Origin: Haematobia irritans
Taxonomy: Eukaryota; Arthropoda; Insecta; Diptera; Muscidae
Assembly: GCF_050003625.1 (NCBI RefSeq)
Contig: NC_134401.1
Coordinates: 97,938,852 to 98,002,851, forward strand
Direction of reading: 5' to 3'
DNA length: 64,000 bases
The translations under genes and the position numbers were made by a program. The notes beneath the pieces were generated by a model. That model was not told where the DNA came from. It did no database searches and saw nothing but the letters and a program-made list of their open reading frames with translations. Shown here in pieces: positions 10,772-21,944 of this stretch (positions are counted from its first letter, which is position 1; each line of letters begins with the position of its first letter).

Positions 10772-11187
10772 TTATTTAATTTTCGGTGTTGGTATCATAC
10801 GTTCCATTCCCATATTTTTATTTTTTATGCAATTTAAGAAATCCGCCGAAGTCCCATTGGTCTTTTGAACACATTGAACTTTGTCATTTTTACGATAGAT
10901 ATCATCTCGTAATTCTTTGTCAAATGGATGGATCTCTAAAGCTGGCGTCTGCTGGGCACTTCGCTGTTCATGGCCGATTAATTTCTGGTGAAATTTGGCA
11001 AATGCCTTTGATTCATCCATATAGAGTTGATAGGTTGAAGGATCTACATGGCGGTTGTTGTAGATTTGCGTACATTCAGGCGGTAGATATTGAAGTAAAT
11101 TGACAATATCTTCCAAATCGAAATCACAAGTGACATACAATGGAACCGACATCGATATTGATCTGGATAAAATAACGAAGACCTGTT
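10772..11187 (-). CDS. Putative terminal coding exon of an unidentified gene
   Basis: From a good acceptor (TTTCTTTAACAG, minus strand, ending at 11188) an open frame runs about 137 codons to a stop at 10772. The predicted protein is not repetitive and has ordinary composition, with segments such as CDFDLEDIVNLLQYLPPECT and STYQLYMDESKAFAKFHQKL, a charged middle and a basic C-terminus. I do not recognise the family. It differs clearly from the repeat-derived frames around it, which is why it is listed. No partner exon is certain: an open segment at about 11272-11403 on the same strand ends at a possible donor, but its phase does not join this frame. It may be a real 3' exon of a neighbouring gene or a displaced fragment. 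Confidence 0.4.
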
Positions 11188-11271
11188 AAAGAAAATATTA
11201 ATGCTTTACAATAGGTGTGTTTTCTCTTAATAGTGAATGCCAAAAAGTTTATGAGCTACCCGCACCTAAAC

Positions 11272-11403
11272 TGGCCGTCAACATTTGGACTTTTGCGCCG
11301 GAGGCATTTTGGAGAGTAAGGTTGGCACTAAAAAGTACCAAAGTGTCGATCATTTCAAGACTGTACTTCAGTGGGAATGTGTCATCAAATCGATCAAGAA
11401 CTG
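11272..11403 (-). other. Possible coding fragment of unknown identity
   Basis: The minus strand is open for about 44 codons (including FDDTFPLKYSLEMIDTLVLF) and the opposite strand is open too, so the coding strand is uncertain. A weak acceptor (CTCTTCAG) and a possible donor (TTTAG then GTGCGG) border it. It may be an upstream exon of the unit at 10772-11187, but the phases do not match. Confidence 0.2.
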
Positions 11404-11439
11404 AAGAGGCTTTATTTAGATAACATTGGTTGTTGTAGT

Positions 11440-11689
11440 TTTATACCCTGCATCAATCTGGCCAATTTTGCCGATTTAGGCAAAATTGGCCAGAGTACCC
11501 ACATTTTACACAAAATGTCATTAATGGTATACCCATAGTTTTGTAATTTTCTACGCAATCATGATTGCCACAGTTGGTAGAATTCTAAAACAAATGGTAG
11601 ATTTTCACTGTTTGGTAGGTTGGTAAAAATATTGATGTTTTGGTAGAATTTGCAATATATTCCTCTCCAACCAAGAGGTATTTCAATTT
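11440..11689 (+). repeat. Leader sequence of a 29-bp array
   Basis: The stretch from about 11575 (GTTGGTAGAATTC) to about 11685 (CCAACCAAGAGGTATTTC) recurs with moderate divergence at about 15213-15325. In both places it directly precedes a 29-bp array, so it appears to be a fixed part of a larger mobile unit. Before it lies a scrap beginning TATACCCTGCATCAATCTGG. Confidence 0.6.
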
Positions 11690-12290
11690 TCAATAGAAAT
11701 AAAATTTTGAGAAAATGTTCTATAGAAATAAAATTTTGATAACAGTTTTCTATACACATAAAATTTTGACAAAATTTTCTATAGAAATAAAATTTTGACT
11801 AAATTTTCTGTAGAAATAAAATTAAAAAAAATTACATATTGAGAAAATTTTCTATAGTAATAAAATGTTGACAAAAATTTTCTATAGAAATAAAATTTTG
11901 AGAAAATTTTCTATAGAAACACAATTTTGAGAAATTTTTCCGTAGAAATAAAACTAAAAGCAAAATTTTATAGAAATAACATTTTGAGAACATTTTCTAT
12001 AGTAATAAAAATTTCACAAATTTTTCTATAGAAATAAAATTTTTATAAAATTTTCTATAGATACAAAATTTGACAAAAAAAAAATTGACAAAATGAAATT
12101 TTGACAAAATTTTCTATAGAAATAAAATGTTGACAAAATTTTCTATAGTATTAAAATTTTCACAAAATTTTCTATAGTAATAAAATTTTGAAAAAAATCT
12201 ATAGAAATAAAATTTTGACAAAATTTTCTGTAGCAATAAAATTTTAAAAAAATCTATAGAAATAACATTTTGAGAAAGTTTTAGATATAG
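11690..12290 (+). repeat. 29-bp tandem repeat array
   Basis: About 20 degenerate units, mostly reading TAGAAATAAAATTTTGA on the plus strand, more diverged than the large array at 15322. It is followed by repeats of GTAGATTTT up to about 12350. Confidence 0.9.
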
Positions 12291-12561
12291 ATTTTTTAAA
12301 TTTTAGAAGTAGATTTTTTTAAATCTGGTAGATTTTAGATAAAATTATAGTAGAACTACAGTGACTCACACGTCTAACCGGATGCTACCCACGTTAGGTT
12401 TAATTTCATCAAATCTCTGTGAAAAATATAGATTTATGGGTAAATGATATAACAAAATATAAAAATGGGTAAAATGATATACCAAAATAAAGGAAATTTT
12501 ATTTATTATTCTATTATAAAGCAAAAAGGCACAAAACAACCACTCTTAATATATTAATTTA

Positions 12562-13600
12562 AACAAGTATATACGGCCGTAAGTTCGGCCAGGCCGAAGC
12601 TTATGTACCCTCCACCATGGATTGCGTAGAAACTTCTTCTAAACACTGCATCCCCAATCGAATTACTTGAGTTGCGGTAACGCTTGCCGATGGCAAGGTA
12701 TCTTAAAATCTCCTAACACCGTCTTCTAAATTGTAAGTAAGTCCATACGTGGTATATATTATATCAAAACTGACCGATTAAATATGCATATAATTTAGTT
12801 TGACAAAAATAAAATTTTAACAAAATTTTCTATATAAATAAAATTTTCACAAAATTTTCCATAGAAATAAAAGTTTGAACAAAATTTCTATAGAAATAAA
12901 GTTTTGACAAAATTTTCTATAGAAATGAAATTTTAACAAAATTTTCTATAGAAATAAACTTTTAACAAAATTTTCTATAGAAATAAACTTTTGACAAAAT
13001 TTTCTATAGAAATAAAATTTTGGTAGATTATTTTTGGCTCGAGTGGCAACCATGATTATGAACCGATATGGACCAATTTTAGTATGGTTGTTAGCGGCCA
13101 TATACTAACACCACGTTCCAAATTTGAACCGGATCGGATGAATTTTGCTCCTCCAAGAGGCTCCGGAGGGTCAAATCTGGAGAACGGTTTATATGGGGGC
13201 TATATATAATTATCGACCGATATGGACCAATTCTGGCACGGTTGTTAGAGATCATGTACTAACACCATGTTCCAAATTTCGACCGAATCGGATGAAATTT
13301 GTTTCTCTTTGAGGCTCCGCAAGCCAAATCTGGGGATCGGTTTATATGGGGGCTATATATAATTATGAGCCGATGTGGACCAATTTTTGCATGGTTGTTG
13401 GAGACCATACACCAACATCATGTACCAAATTTCAGGCGGATCGGGTGAAATTCGCTTCTCTTTGAGGCTCCGCAAGCCAAATCTGGGGATCGGTTTATAT
13501 GGGGGCTATATATAATTATGGACCGATGTGGACCAATTTTTGCATGGTTGTTAGTTGGTGGAGGCTATAAAAATGTAACAAAACATATGAAATTCATTCC
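12562..13600 (-). mobile_element. DINE/Helentron-like copy with an internal 29-bp array, nested
   Basis: In minus orientation: the 3' hairpin end appears first (ACGGCCGTAAGTTCGGCCAG at about 12573), then GTACCCTCCACCATGG, a 29-bp array at about 12796-13022, a joining segment (GGCTCGAGTGGCAACCATG, about 13036) and about three copies of the ~152-bp unit. It breaks off near 13556-13600 without the 5' core. The whole copy sits inside the Tc1-like element 12359-13937. Confidence 0.8.
12796..13022 (+). repeat. 29-bp array inside a DINE-like copy
   Basis: About eight units between two fixed DINE-like sequences. The same joining sequence on one side (GGCTCGAGTGGCAACCATG) is found, inverted, beside the array at 20163-20440. 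Confidence 0.85.
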
Positions 13601-13939
13601 ACACATCTAAACGGATTATTCAAACAGGGTATTATTATTATTATTTTGTCGCATATCCTTTAGTAGATATTACAAATTCTAGCCTATTTGGTATTGAAGA
13701 TTTAAGATTTTTGCAAATTTAAATATCCATATTGATCCATGCTTCCAAAATAGATGACTTGAGATCTTGGACATTGCAATGACCCTTTGGTAAATTTTTC
13801 GTCCAATTCCGTGCCAAACATGCTAGATAATATTGAGATTGTGTATAATAATAATAATAATAAATTATCTCTATTTTTCACATATATATCATTTTAATTT
13901 GAAGTTGCACGCATCCGGTTAGACGTGTGAGTCACTGTA

Positions 13940-14275
13940 TTTGGATAGCACAACAAGGTAATTTTTGCTTGGCCACATGTTGCAAAACCCGCTTAAAAGC
14001 TTATTTGGAAACAATTAAATGAGAAGTTATACACCACCCACTGTATAGCCCAGACGTTGCTTCTTCTGATCACTACTTGTTCCGATCGATGACGCATGAT
14101 CTGGCGGATCAGCATATTCATTCTTATGAGGAAGTCAAAAATTGGGTTGATTCACGGATTGAGTTAAAAGACGAAACGTTTTTGTTTTTCATCGCGGTAT
14201 CCGTAAGTTGCCACAAAGATGGGAAAAGATAGTGGTTAGCTATGGATAATATTTCGATTGGTCAGTCTGTTAATT
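13940..14275 (+). pseudogene. 3' fragment of a DD34D mariner transposase
   Basis: Conceptual translation gives a degraded C-terminal transposase: HHPLYSPDVASSDHYLFRSM at about 14030-14090 (third catalytic Asp), followed by a YEEVKNWVDS stretch and, after a frameshift, LPQRWEKIV with SYGQYF. This matches the end of DD34D mariner proteins. The N-terminal two thirds are missing; the left boundary is the Tc1-like element at 13937. Confidence 0.8.
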
Positions 14276-14529
14276 TTTTTTCGGAAATAAATTCTCAAAC
14301 ATTTATTTGTCCATCCCAATATTTGTTCATTTCATTTACCATTAGAAAACTACTTATGAAGATCCGTATGACTGCCATGTCTATTAATAGTGAGGTTTGT
14401 AATAAAACTGATGTTATCGACAGAACAAAAGATTTGTTTAGAGATATCTCTAAATGTGTTGATAACATTTCATGTTTGTTCGTATTGAGATAATTAAATA
14501 TCAACTGGAGGCTAGGTGTACAATGTTTG

Positions 14530-14830
14530 CCTTACAATAAAAAACTAGTAAATACGGCCGAAAGTTCCGCCAGGCCGAAACTTATGTACGCTCCACAATG
14601 GATTGAGTATAAAGTTCTGCTAAAGACTGTCATCCATAATCGAATTATTTGGGTTGTGGTAAAATTTACCGATGGCAAGGTATATTCAAACTTCTTAACA
14701 CTGTCTTATGTGTATGTTAGATAAAAAGGCGGAATGCCTATATAAGCTTCTTCAGTTCTTGATCGATTTATATAGAGGAGTCTATAAATAATTATGGACC
14801 AATTTCCGTAAATTAGTCATCAATTTAATA
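14530..14830 (-). mobile_element. Truncated DINE/Helentron-like fragment (3' end)
   Basis: A diverged 3' terminal region: AATACGGCCGAAAGTTCCGC near 14551, then GTACGCTCCACAATGG and the GATGGCAAGGTAT motif seen beside other copies. The internal repeats and the 5' core are absent. Confidence 0.7.
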
Positions 14831-14831
14831 T

Positions 14832-15107
14832 ACACAGAAAAAAATATCACCAAAAAAAAAATCCAATTAAAATTTTAATTGAATTTTAAAAATTATTCAA
14901 GTAAAAAATTAATTGGTTCAAAAAATTTTTTATTTCAAATAAAAATCAATAACCAGAATTTAATTGAATCAATTCTTTTTTTAATTGGAACAATTAAGTT
15001 CTTAATTGACTTTGGTGATTGCTACTATCATTTCGGTGATTGAAGACATTCCAATTAAAATTAATTAATTTCGTGTTTGTAGACCAGAAATATTTTTTTG
15101 GGTGTAC
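14832..15107. mobile_element. MITE-like AT-rich element with CACAGAAAAAAATATC-type ends
   Basis: It starts ACACAGAAAAAAATATCACC and ends near a sequence resembling the reverse complement (ATATTTTTTTGGGTGTAC). The interior is dominated by AATTAA/TTAATT and CAATCA blocks on both strands. Related copies lie at about 21527-24113 (interrupted), 27953-28150 and 39113-39685. No coding capacity. The superfamily is not known to me. Confidence 0.65.
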
Positions 15108-15195
15108 ATATAGTTTATTTTTTGAAATACAAATTCTTTGAACTTGGTACTAATAACATAGGCTGCATAAAACAAATTTGGGAGTCGGTTTATAG

Positions 15196-15321
15196 GGTTA
15201 CAAGCACAGTGCTAAGTTGGTAGAATTTTAACAAAAATGGTAGATTTTTTACTGTATGGTAGATTGGTAGAATTCTTGATATTTTGGTAGATTTTGCCAA
15301 ATATTCTTCTCCAACTAAGAG
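15196..15321 (+). repeat. Leader sequence of a 29-bp array (second copy)
   Basis: Matches about 11575-11689 in order and content: GTTGGTAGAATT, repeated GGTAGATT, then CCAACTAAGAGGTGTTTCAC, leading straight into the array. Confidence 0.6.
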
Positions 15322-17699
15322 GTGTTTCACAATTCACAAAATTTTCTATAGAAGTAAAATTTTGACAAAATTTTCTATAGAAATAAAGTTTTCACAAAAT
15401 TTTCTATATACATAAAATGTTGACAAAATTTTCTATAGAAATAAAATTTTTACTAAATTTTCTATATACATAAAATTTTGACAAAATTTTCTATAGAAAT
15501 AAAATTTTGATATAATTTTCTATAGAAATAAAATTTTGATATAATTTTCTATAGAAATAAAATTTTACAAAATTTTCTATATACATAAAATTTTGACAAA
15601 ATTTTCTATAGAAATAAAATTTTTACTAAATTTTCTATATACATAAAATTTTTACGAAATTTTCTATAGAAATAAAATTTTGACAAAATTTTCTATAGAA
15701 ATGAAATTTTGACAAAATTTTCTATAGAAATCAAATTTTTACAAAATTTTCTATAGAAATAAAATTTTGACAAAATTTTCTATAGAAATGAAATTTTGAC
15801 AAAATTTTCTATAGAAATCAAATTTTTACAAAATTTTCTATAGAAATAAAATTTTTACAAAATTTTCTATAGAAATAAAATTTTGACAAAATTTTCTATA
15901 TACATAAAATTTTGACAAAATTTTCTATAGAAATAAAATGTTGCAAAAATTTTCTATAGAAATAACATTTTGAAAAAATTTTCCATAGAAATGAAATTTT
16001 GGCAAAATTTCCTATAGAAATAAAATTTTTACAAAATTTTCTATAGAAATAAAATTTATACAAAATTTTCTATAGAAATAATGTTTTGACAAACTTTTCT
16101 ATATAAATAAAATTTTCTATATACATAAAATTTTGACAAAACTTTCTATAGAAATAAAATTTTGACAACATTTTCTATAGAAATAAAATTTTGACAAAAT
16201 TTTCTATAGAAATAAAATTTTAACAAAATTTTCTACAGAAATAAAATTTTGACAAAATTTTCTATAGAAATAAAGTTTTCACAAAATTTTCTATATACAT
16301 AAAATGTTGACAAAATTTTCTATAGAAATAAAATTTTTACTAAATTTTCTATATACAAAAAATTTTGACAAAATTTTCTATAGAAATAAAATTTTGATAT
16401 AATTTTCTATAGAAATAAAATTTTGATATAATTTTCTATAGAAATAAAATTTTGACAAAAGTTTCTATAGAAATAAAATTTTGACAAAATTTCCTATAGA
16501 AATAAAATTTTACAAAATTTCCTATAGAAATAAAATTTTTACAAAATTTTCTATAGAAATAAAATTTTGACAAAATGTTCTATAGAAATAAAATTTTGAC
16601 AAAATTTTCTATAGAAATAAAATTTTTACAAAATTTTCTATATACATAAAATTTTGACAACATTTTCTATAGAAATAAAATTTGATATAATTTTCTATAG
16701 AAATAAAACTTTGACAAAATTTTCTATAGAAATAAATTTTGACAAAATATTCTATAGAAATAAAATTTTGACAAAAATTCTATAGTAATAAAATTTAGAC
16801 AAAATATTCTATAGAAATAAAATTTTGACAAAATTTTCTATAGAAATAAAATTTTGATATAATTTTCTATAGAAATAAAATTTTGACAAAATTTTCTATA
16901 GAAATAAAATTTTGATATAATTTTCTATAGAAATAAAATTTGATATAATTTTCTATAGAAATAAAATTTTGACAAAATTTTCTATAGAAATAAAATTTTG
17001 AAAAAATTTTCTATAGAAATAAAATTTTGACAAAATTTTCTATAGAAATAAAATTTTGACAAATTTTTCTATAGAAATTAAATTTTGTCAAAATTTTCTA
17101 TAGAAATAAAATTTTGCAAAATTTTCTATATACATAAAATGTTGACAAAATATTCTATAGAAATAAAATTTAGACAAAATTTTCCATAGAAATAAAATTT
17201 TGACAAAATTTTCTACACACATAAAATTTTGACAAAATATTCTATAGAAATAAAATTTTGACAAACTTTTCTATAGAAATAAAATTTTGACAAAATTTTC
17301 TATAGAAATTAAATTTTGTCAAAATTTTCTATAGAAGTAAAATTTTCTATAGAAATAAAATTTTTACAAAATTTTCTATATAAATAAAATTTTGACAAAA
17401 TTTTCTATAGAAGTAAAATTTTTACAAAATTTTCTATATACATAAAATTTTGACAAAATTTTCTATAGAAATAAAATTTTGCAAAATTTTCTATATACAT
17501 AAAATTTTGACAAAATATTCTATAGAAATAAAATTTAGACAAAATTTTCTATAGAAATAAAATTTTGACAAAATTTTCTACACACATAAAATTTTGACAA
17601 AATATTCTATAGAAATAAAATTTTGACAAAATTTTCTATAGAAATAAAATTTTGACAAAATTTTCTATAGAAATAAAATTTTGACAAAATTTTCTATAG
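15322..17699 (+). repeat. Largest 29-bp tandem repeat array (about 2.4 kb)
   Basis: About 80 units in one orientation, all reading TAGAAATAAAATTTTGACA on the plus strand. Variant units recur in blocks: TATACATAAAATTTT replaces TAGAAATAAAATTTT, and TTTTGATATAATTTTC replaces TTTTGACAAAATTTTC. This gives a higher-order pattern, for example about 15380-15500 against 16270-16390. There is no gene in it. Confidence 0.93.
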
Positions 17700-18695
17700 T
17701 GTTTTGGATGTACATTAAAAAATTTTGCGATAGTTTGCAAAATATATTTTTAAACTAGATTAAAATTACCCATTATAAATATGAAAACTGAGAGTTATAA
17801 AAAGAAGTGTATTAAAAGAACTTCCTGTGTAGTTGAAATAAAGAACCTCTTTGGGAGGAAATTTTTGGAAGTGTTTTTAAAGTTGTGCCTTTAGAACAGC
17901 TTCCATGTCTTTTTGTTGGGAGCACATACAATTTATGAAATATTAAGAATAAATTTCCTTACAAGTGACAACTTGTTACAAACGATTTTGAGGCAAAAAC
18001 CAAATAATGAAATATCGGAATTTTTTAAAAATTAAACAGCAAGAAGGAATTGTTAACATTTTTTTATGATTTGTTTTATTTTGTTTTTTATTTACATAAT
18101 AATGATTATTTGCTTCTCCTTTTTATCGCAATTAAATAAAAAAAACTGTAACTAAGATAATTATTTATTATACATATAGTTTACTTTTTGAAATAGATAA
18201 ATATTTGCTTTGAACTTAATACTAAATAACTTATCGTCATCATCGTTCTCAGTTATCAACTCAATTTTTATAGTTTTTGTTTTATACCTTTACTTATATT
18301 CACATGAACGAATGAACGTATGTAAAAATTTAAAAAAAAAAAATCTAAATAAAATTCATATATTTTGTTTAAATTTTTCTACACAAAATAAAATAGGTTT
18401 AAGATGTAAATACAAAATTAAATGAACCAATGAACATTTAATTAAAATTTCTACTATCGCTGAAATAATAGTGATTAAATAATAAATTAATTCAATTAAA
18501 ATTTTAATTATATCAATTAGGACTGTGGAGTCGAGACAGGGTAATAAGCAGATATGGTCTGTATCAAACTTTTTTAGGTTTGCGACTGTCGCAAAGTTGT
18601 AAACATCGTAAACGTCACATACGCATCGTAAATGTAGAAAAAGTAACAAAAGTCGCAAACTGAAAATACTTTAGTCGCGTATGTGCGAAGAAGTT
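17700..18695. other. AT-rich spacer, no recognised feature
   Basis: About 1 kb of AT-rich sequence. A few short frames are open on both strands but none has gene-like composition. Near 18565-18680 the motif family TGCGAC/GTCGCAAA is repeated, as it is near 19005-19060. The phrase GGAGTCGAGACAGG at 18530 resembles the GACTCCGACTCC family seen at 19250 and 26715. Confidence 0.4.
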
Positions 18696-18960
18696 TCAAT
18701 TCTTAGGAATGTTGACAATTTTCGGTTTTAGTCCCCACATTATCCCTATTGCATTTAGCACGAGTACAGCGTAACCGTGGATTTTCTCGCCCTTTCTTAG
18801 CTTAAAGTTCAGTCTCCTGTCCAATATAACGCCAAGGTATTTTGCACACTCACCAACGGGAATTTCGATACCACCTAAGAAAATAGGCTTGACCATGGGA
18901 AAACTTTCACAAATTTCTGCAGAAACTCACAGCGAAGCTGTCAAACTAAATTAAAAAATG
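18696..18960 (-). pseudogene. LINE reverse transcriptase fragment
   Basis: About 66 codons containing CAKYLGVILDRRLNFK, then a lysine-rich stretch and MWGLKPKIV. This resembles the end of the reverse transcriptase of I/R1/LOA-type non-LTR retrotransposons (KYLGV.LD..L.W, then WGL.P). No other part of the element is nearby. Confidence 0.7.
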
Positions 18961-19400
18961 TTCAGGATTTCTTCTATTCAAAATTTAGCTTTCTACAGTA
19001 GGTTTACGACTTTTGCGACATACGTATTATACCGTCGCAAATGTATGTCGCAAAAGTCACAGTTTGTGACAGGCCAACCCTGGTAATAAAACTACGAGGT
19101 AACTACGATGTATCACAAAAAAGTAAAGTTTTTTTTTTTATAGCAATTGAACTAAATTATACTTCACATTTTGAGATATCCACAAAGCGTTGTTAGAAAC
19201 AGGGCTATGGAATCGAGTCAATTTAGCTTGACTCCGGCTTCAACATTTTTCATCAGTCTCGACTCCGACTCCGGGTAATACAACTACATCTCATCTTAAT
19301 ACCACTACTTTGTAGTTCTATTGTGAGGGGTACCGTAATTGAATCGATATAAATTATCGCATTTATTTACTCTTATGTGTTAATAATATTCAACCGTCGA
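18961..19400. other. AT-rich spacer, no gene
   Basis: It includes GTCGCAAAAGTC-type short repeats (19000-19060) and a GACTCCGACTCC block (about 19245-19280) of a kind also found next to 29-bp arrays. There are no coding signals. Confidence 0.4.
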
Positions 19401-19678
19401 ACTGAACGGACGTGTTTTCTAATAGCGGAGTATTTCATCGTAATATGTGGTGGAAATAATAAACCACCATGCAGCGAAATTCGAAGTCATCCACTGGGTT
19501 GCTAACTTCAGGGCCCAGTGGACGGGTAACGACTGAAGTTATAAATTTGGGCAGCGACCAAGAGTCAGGCCCAATTAGTCGACCTGTAGACGGGTCGACT
19601 GGCGGTGACACTTTGGCAAGTCGAACCTTTTCTAATGTGACGACATCAAAAGGAGGCAATCCCTCTCGAAAGAGATAA
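19401..19678 (+). pseudogene. Short coding-like fragment, possibly a retroelement 5' region
   Basis: From ATG 19469 about 69 codons are open, rich in Ser, Thr and Gly, and cut off at 19679 by the start of DINE-like repeats. Base composition is markedly more GC-rich than the surroundings. The Ser/Thr-rich start recalls first reading frames of non-LTR retrotransposons, but there is no diagnostic motif. Confidence 0.3.
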
Positions 19679-20668
19679 GAGAAGCAAATTTCATCCGATC
19701 CGGCTGAAATTTGGTACATGGTGTAAGTATATGGTCTCTAACAACTATGCAAAAATTGGTTCATATCGGTCCATAATTATATATAGCCCCCATATAAACC
19801 GATCCCCAGATTTGAACTCCGGAGCCTCTTAGAGGAGTAAAATTCATCCGATCCGGTTGAAATTTGGTACGTGGTGTTAGTATATGGTCTCTAACAACCG
19901 TGCAAAAATTGGTCTATATCGGTCCATAATTATATATAGCCCCCATATAAACCGATCCCCAGATTTGAACTCCGGAGCCTCTTGGACGAGCAAAATTCAT
20001 TCGGTTGAAATTTGCAACGAGGTGTTAGTATATGGCCGCTGATAACCATGCCAAAATTGGTCTATATCGGTCTATATCGGTCTATAGTTATATATAGCCG
20101 ATCCCCAATCACACAAAAATTGGTCCATATCGGTTCATAATCATGGTTGCCACTCGAGCCAAAAATAATCTAGCAAAATTTTATTTCTATAGAAAATTTT
20201 GGCAAAATTTTTTTCTATAGAAAATGTTGTCAAAATTTTAATTCTATAGAGAATGTTGTCAAAATTTTAAATCTTTTGAAAATTTTCTCAAAAAATTTTT
20301 TTCTATAGAAAATTTTGTCAAAATGTTATTTCTATAGAAAATTTTGTTAAAACCGTATTTCTATAGAAAATTTTGTCCAAATTTCAAAAGATTTAAAATT
20401 TTGTCAAAATTTTATTTCTATAGAAAATTTTGTCAAACTTAATTATATACGTATTTAATCAGCCTTTTTAAGTTTAATATATACCACGTATGGACTACGT
20501 GGTATATATTACGGTATTAGTAAGTTTTAAGATATCTTGCCATCGGCAAGTGTTACCGCAACCCAAGTAATTCGATTGTGGATGACAGTCTTTCGTAGAA
20601 GTTTCTACGCAATCCATGGTGGAGGGTACATAAGATACGGCCTGGCCGAACTTACGACCATATATACT
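19679..20668 (+). mobile_element. DINE/Helentron-like copy with an internal 29-bp array, 5'-truncated
   Basis: About three ~152-bp units (19679-20100), the joining segment (ATGGTTGCCACTCGAGCC, about 20143), a 29-bp array (20163-20440), then the 3' region with GTGGTATATATTACGG, CATGGTGGAGGGTAC and the hairpin CGGCCTGGCCGAACTTACG. It is the mirror image in layout of the copy at 12562-13600. The 5' core and GTCY tract are missing. Confidence 0.8.
20163..20440 (-). repeat. 29-bp array inside a DINE-like copy
   Basis: About nine units, complementary in orientation to the big array, enclosed by the same fixed DINE-like sequences as the array at 12796-13022. Confidence 0.85.
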
Positions 20669-21526
20669 TCTTTGTTCTGCATTTTGCCATACATTCGATG
20701 AGCACATTCATTCGATGGTACATTCGATGAGCACAAAGGAAATATGGAATGATTACTTATTGTTGAAATTGAACCAAAATAGAGTATGTAAAAATATATG
20801 ATGTCTGCTTGCACGACATTATAAATACAAATAAACAAATGAATTAGTTTATAAATAAATAAAAACCAATAAATAAAGTTAATTTTGTGTTTTCTTTTCT
20901 CAAGTGGCGTCCTTTTTTTGACGACGAAAAAAGTTTTTTCATATATATCAAAACATTTTAAGTGGTGACCATGTTCTATTAACTGGAAGAAAACCATTTT
21001 TGACGAATGCCATAACATTTTAGATCGTGACCATTGTCTTTTGATTCAAACAAAAATTTTTTTTTATCAATATAATAACATTTTAGATGAGGACAATTAT
21101 ATTTTTCTTAGAACCATGTTCACTGAGCCAACATGGTTCCAGTTGAAAATGTTACATGGTCGCCGCAAAAATAGCTCCTATCATATTATTTTGCTCTTCG
21201 AATATGATTGTGACAATCATGTTTCTTCTCTGCGTGTGAACTCTATATTTCAAATTTAAGGTAATGTCGGTCCTATGTGTAATAAATAAAATAATTATAT
21301 AAATATCCATCACAATATGACCAGGTCCCAAAAGTCTTCAGTATATGTATTTATAGACAAGTAAAGAAATTTCAAAGTCAACACATTGTGGACCAAAATT
21401 ATTGATACCATCTCAAATCCTTTAAAGTTGTTGCCAGCTATATAAAGGTTTATATTCCCATATGCATGAATTTGAATCTGAAGCGATTTAGACAAAATTG
21501 TATACACTTCTACAAAATCTATGTAC
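20669..21526. other. AT-rich region with degenerate repeats, no gene
   Basis: A short tandem ATTCGATGAGCACA occurs at about 20692-20735. Between about 20900 and 21240 a degenerate ~80-bp unit recurs with the phrase AACATTTTAGAT followed by GTGACCAT. The right part ends TTTCTTCTCTGCGTGTG near 21235, resembling the end of the foldback element at 25664-25816, so this may be an old relative. No coding region is supported. Confidence 0.4.
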
Positions 21527-21906
21527 ACACAAAAAAAATATTTTTCTGATTCAATCACGAAATTAATTGATCCAATTAATTTTTTAATTGAAATGTCTTC
21601 AATCACGAAAATGATAGTATCAATCACAGTTTTAATTGGGCATAGAAAAAATCCTTGATTAAAAAATTAATTGATGTCATTAGCAATTTTCAATTAATTT
21701 TTTAATTGATTCAATTAAAAATTTAATTGATGTTGAATGCAAACCCCAATTATTTTTATACCCACCACCATAAAATGGTGACGGGGGTATAATAAGTTTG
21801 TCATTCCGTTTGTAACACATCGAAATATCGATTTCCGACTATATAAAGTATACATATTCTTGATCAGGGAGAAATTCTAAGACGATATAAGCATGTCCGT
21901 CTGTCC

Positions 21907-21944
<38 letters not shown>

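Larger units (their letters stand above)
12359..13937. mobile_element. Tc1/mariner-type non-autonomous element with 27-bp perfect terminal inverted repeats
   Basis: Both ends carry a perfect 27-bp inverted repeat starting CAGTGACTCACACGTCTAAC, flanked by TA (12357-12358 and 13938-13939). CAGTG ends and TA duplication are typical of Tc1-like elements. There is no transposase. The interior is AT-rich, with (TTA)n and (TAA)n runs at 13629-13640 and 13848-13865, and it is split by a DINE-like copy at about 12562-13600. The TA may be part of the ends, as in all such elements. Confidence 0.85.

Noticed and set aside
14242..14504. Overlapping frames on both strands of 69-83 codons
   Set aside because: Within and just after the mariner 3' remnant; no domain, no splice context, both strands equally open.
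15322..17699. CRISPR-like regular array
   Set aside because: Units are contiguous with no unique spacers, in a eukaryotic genome; it is a simple tandem repeat.
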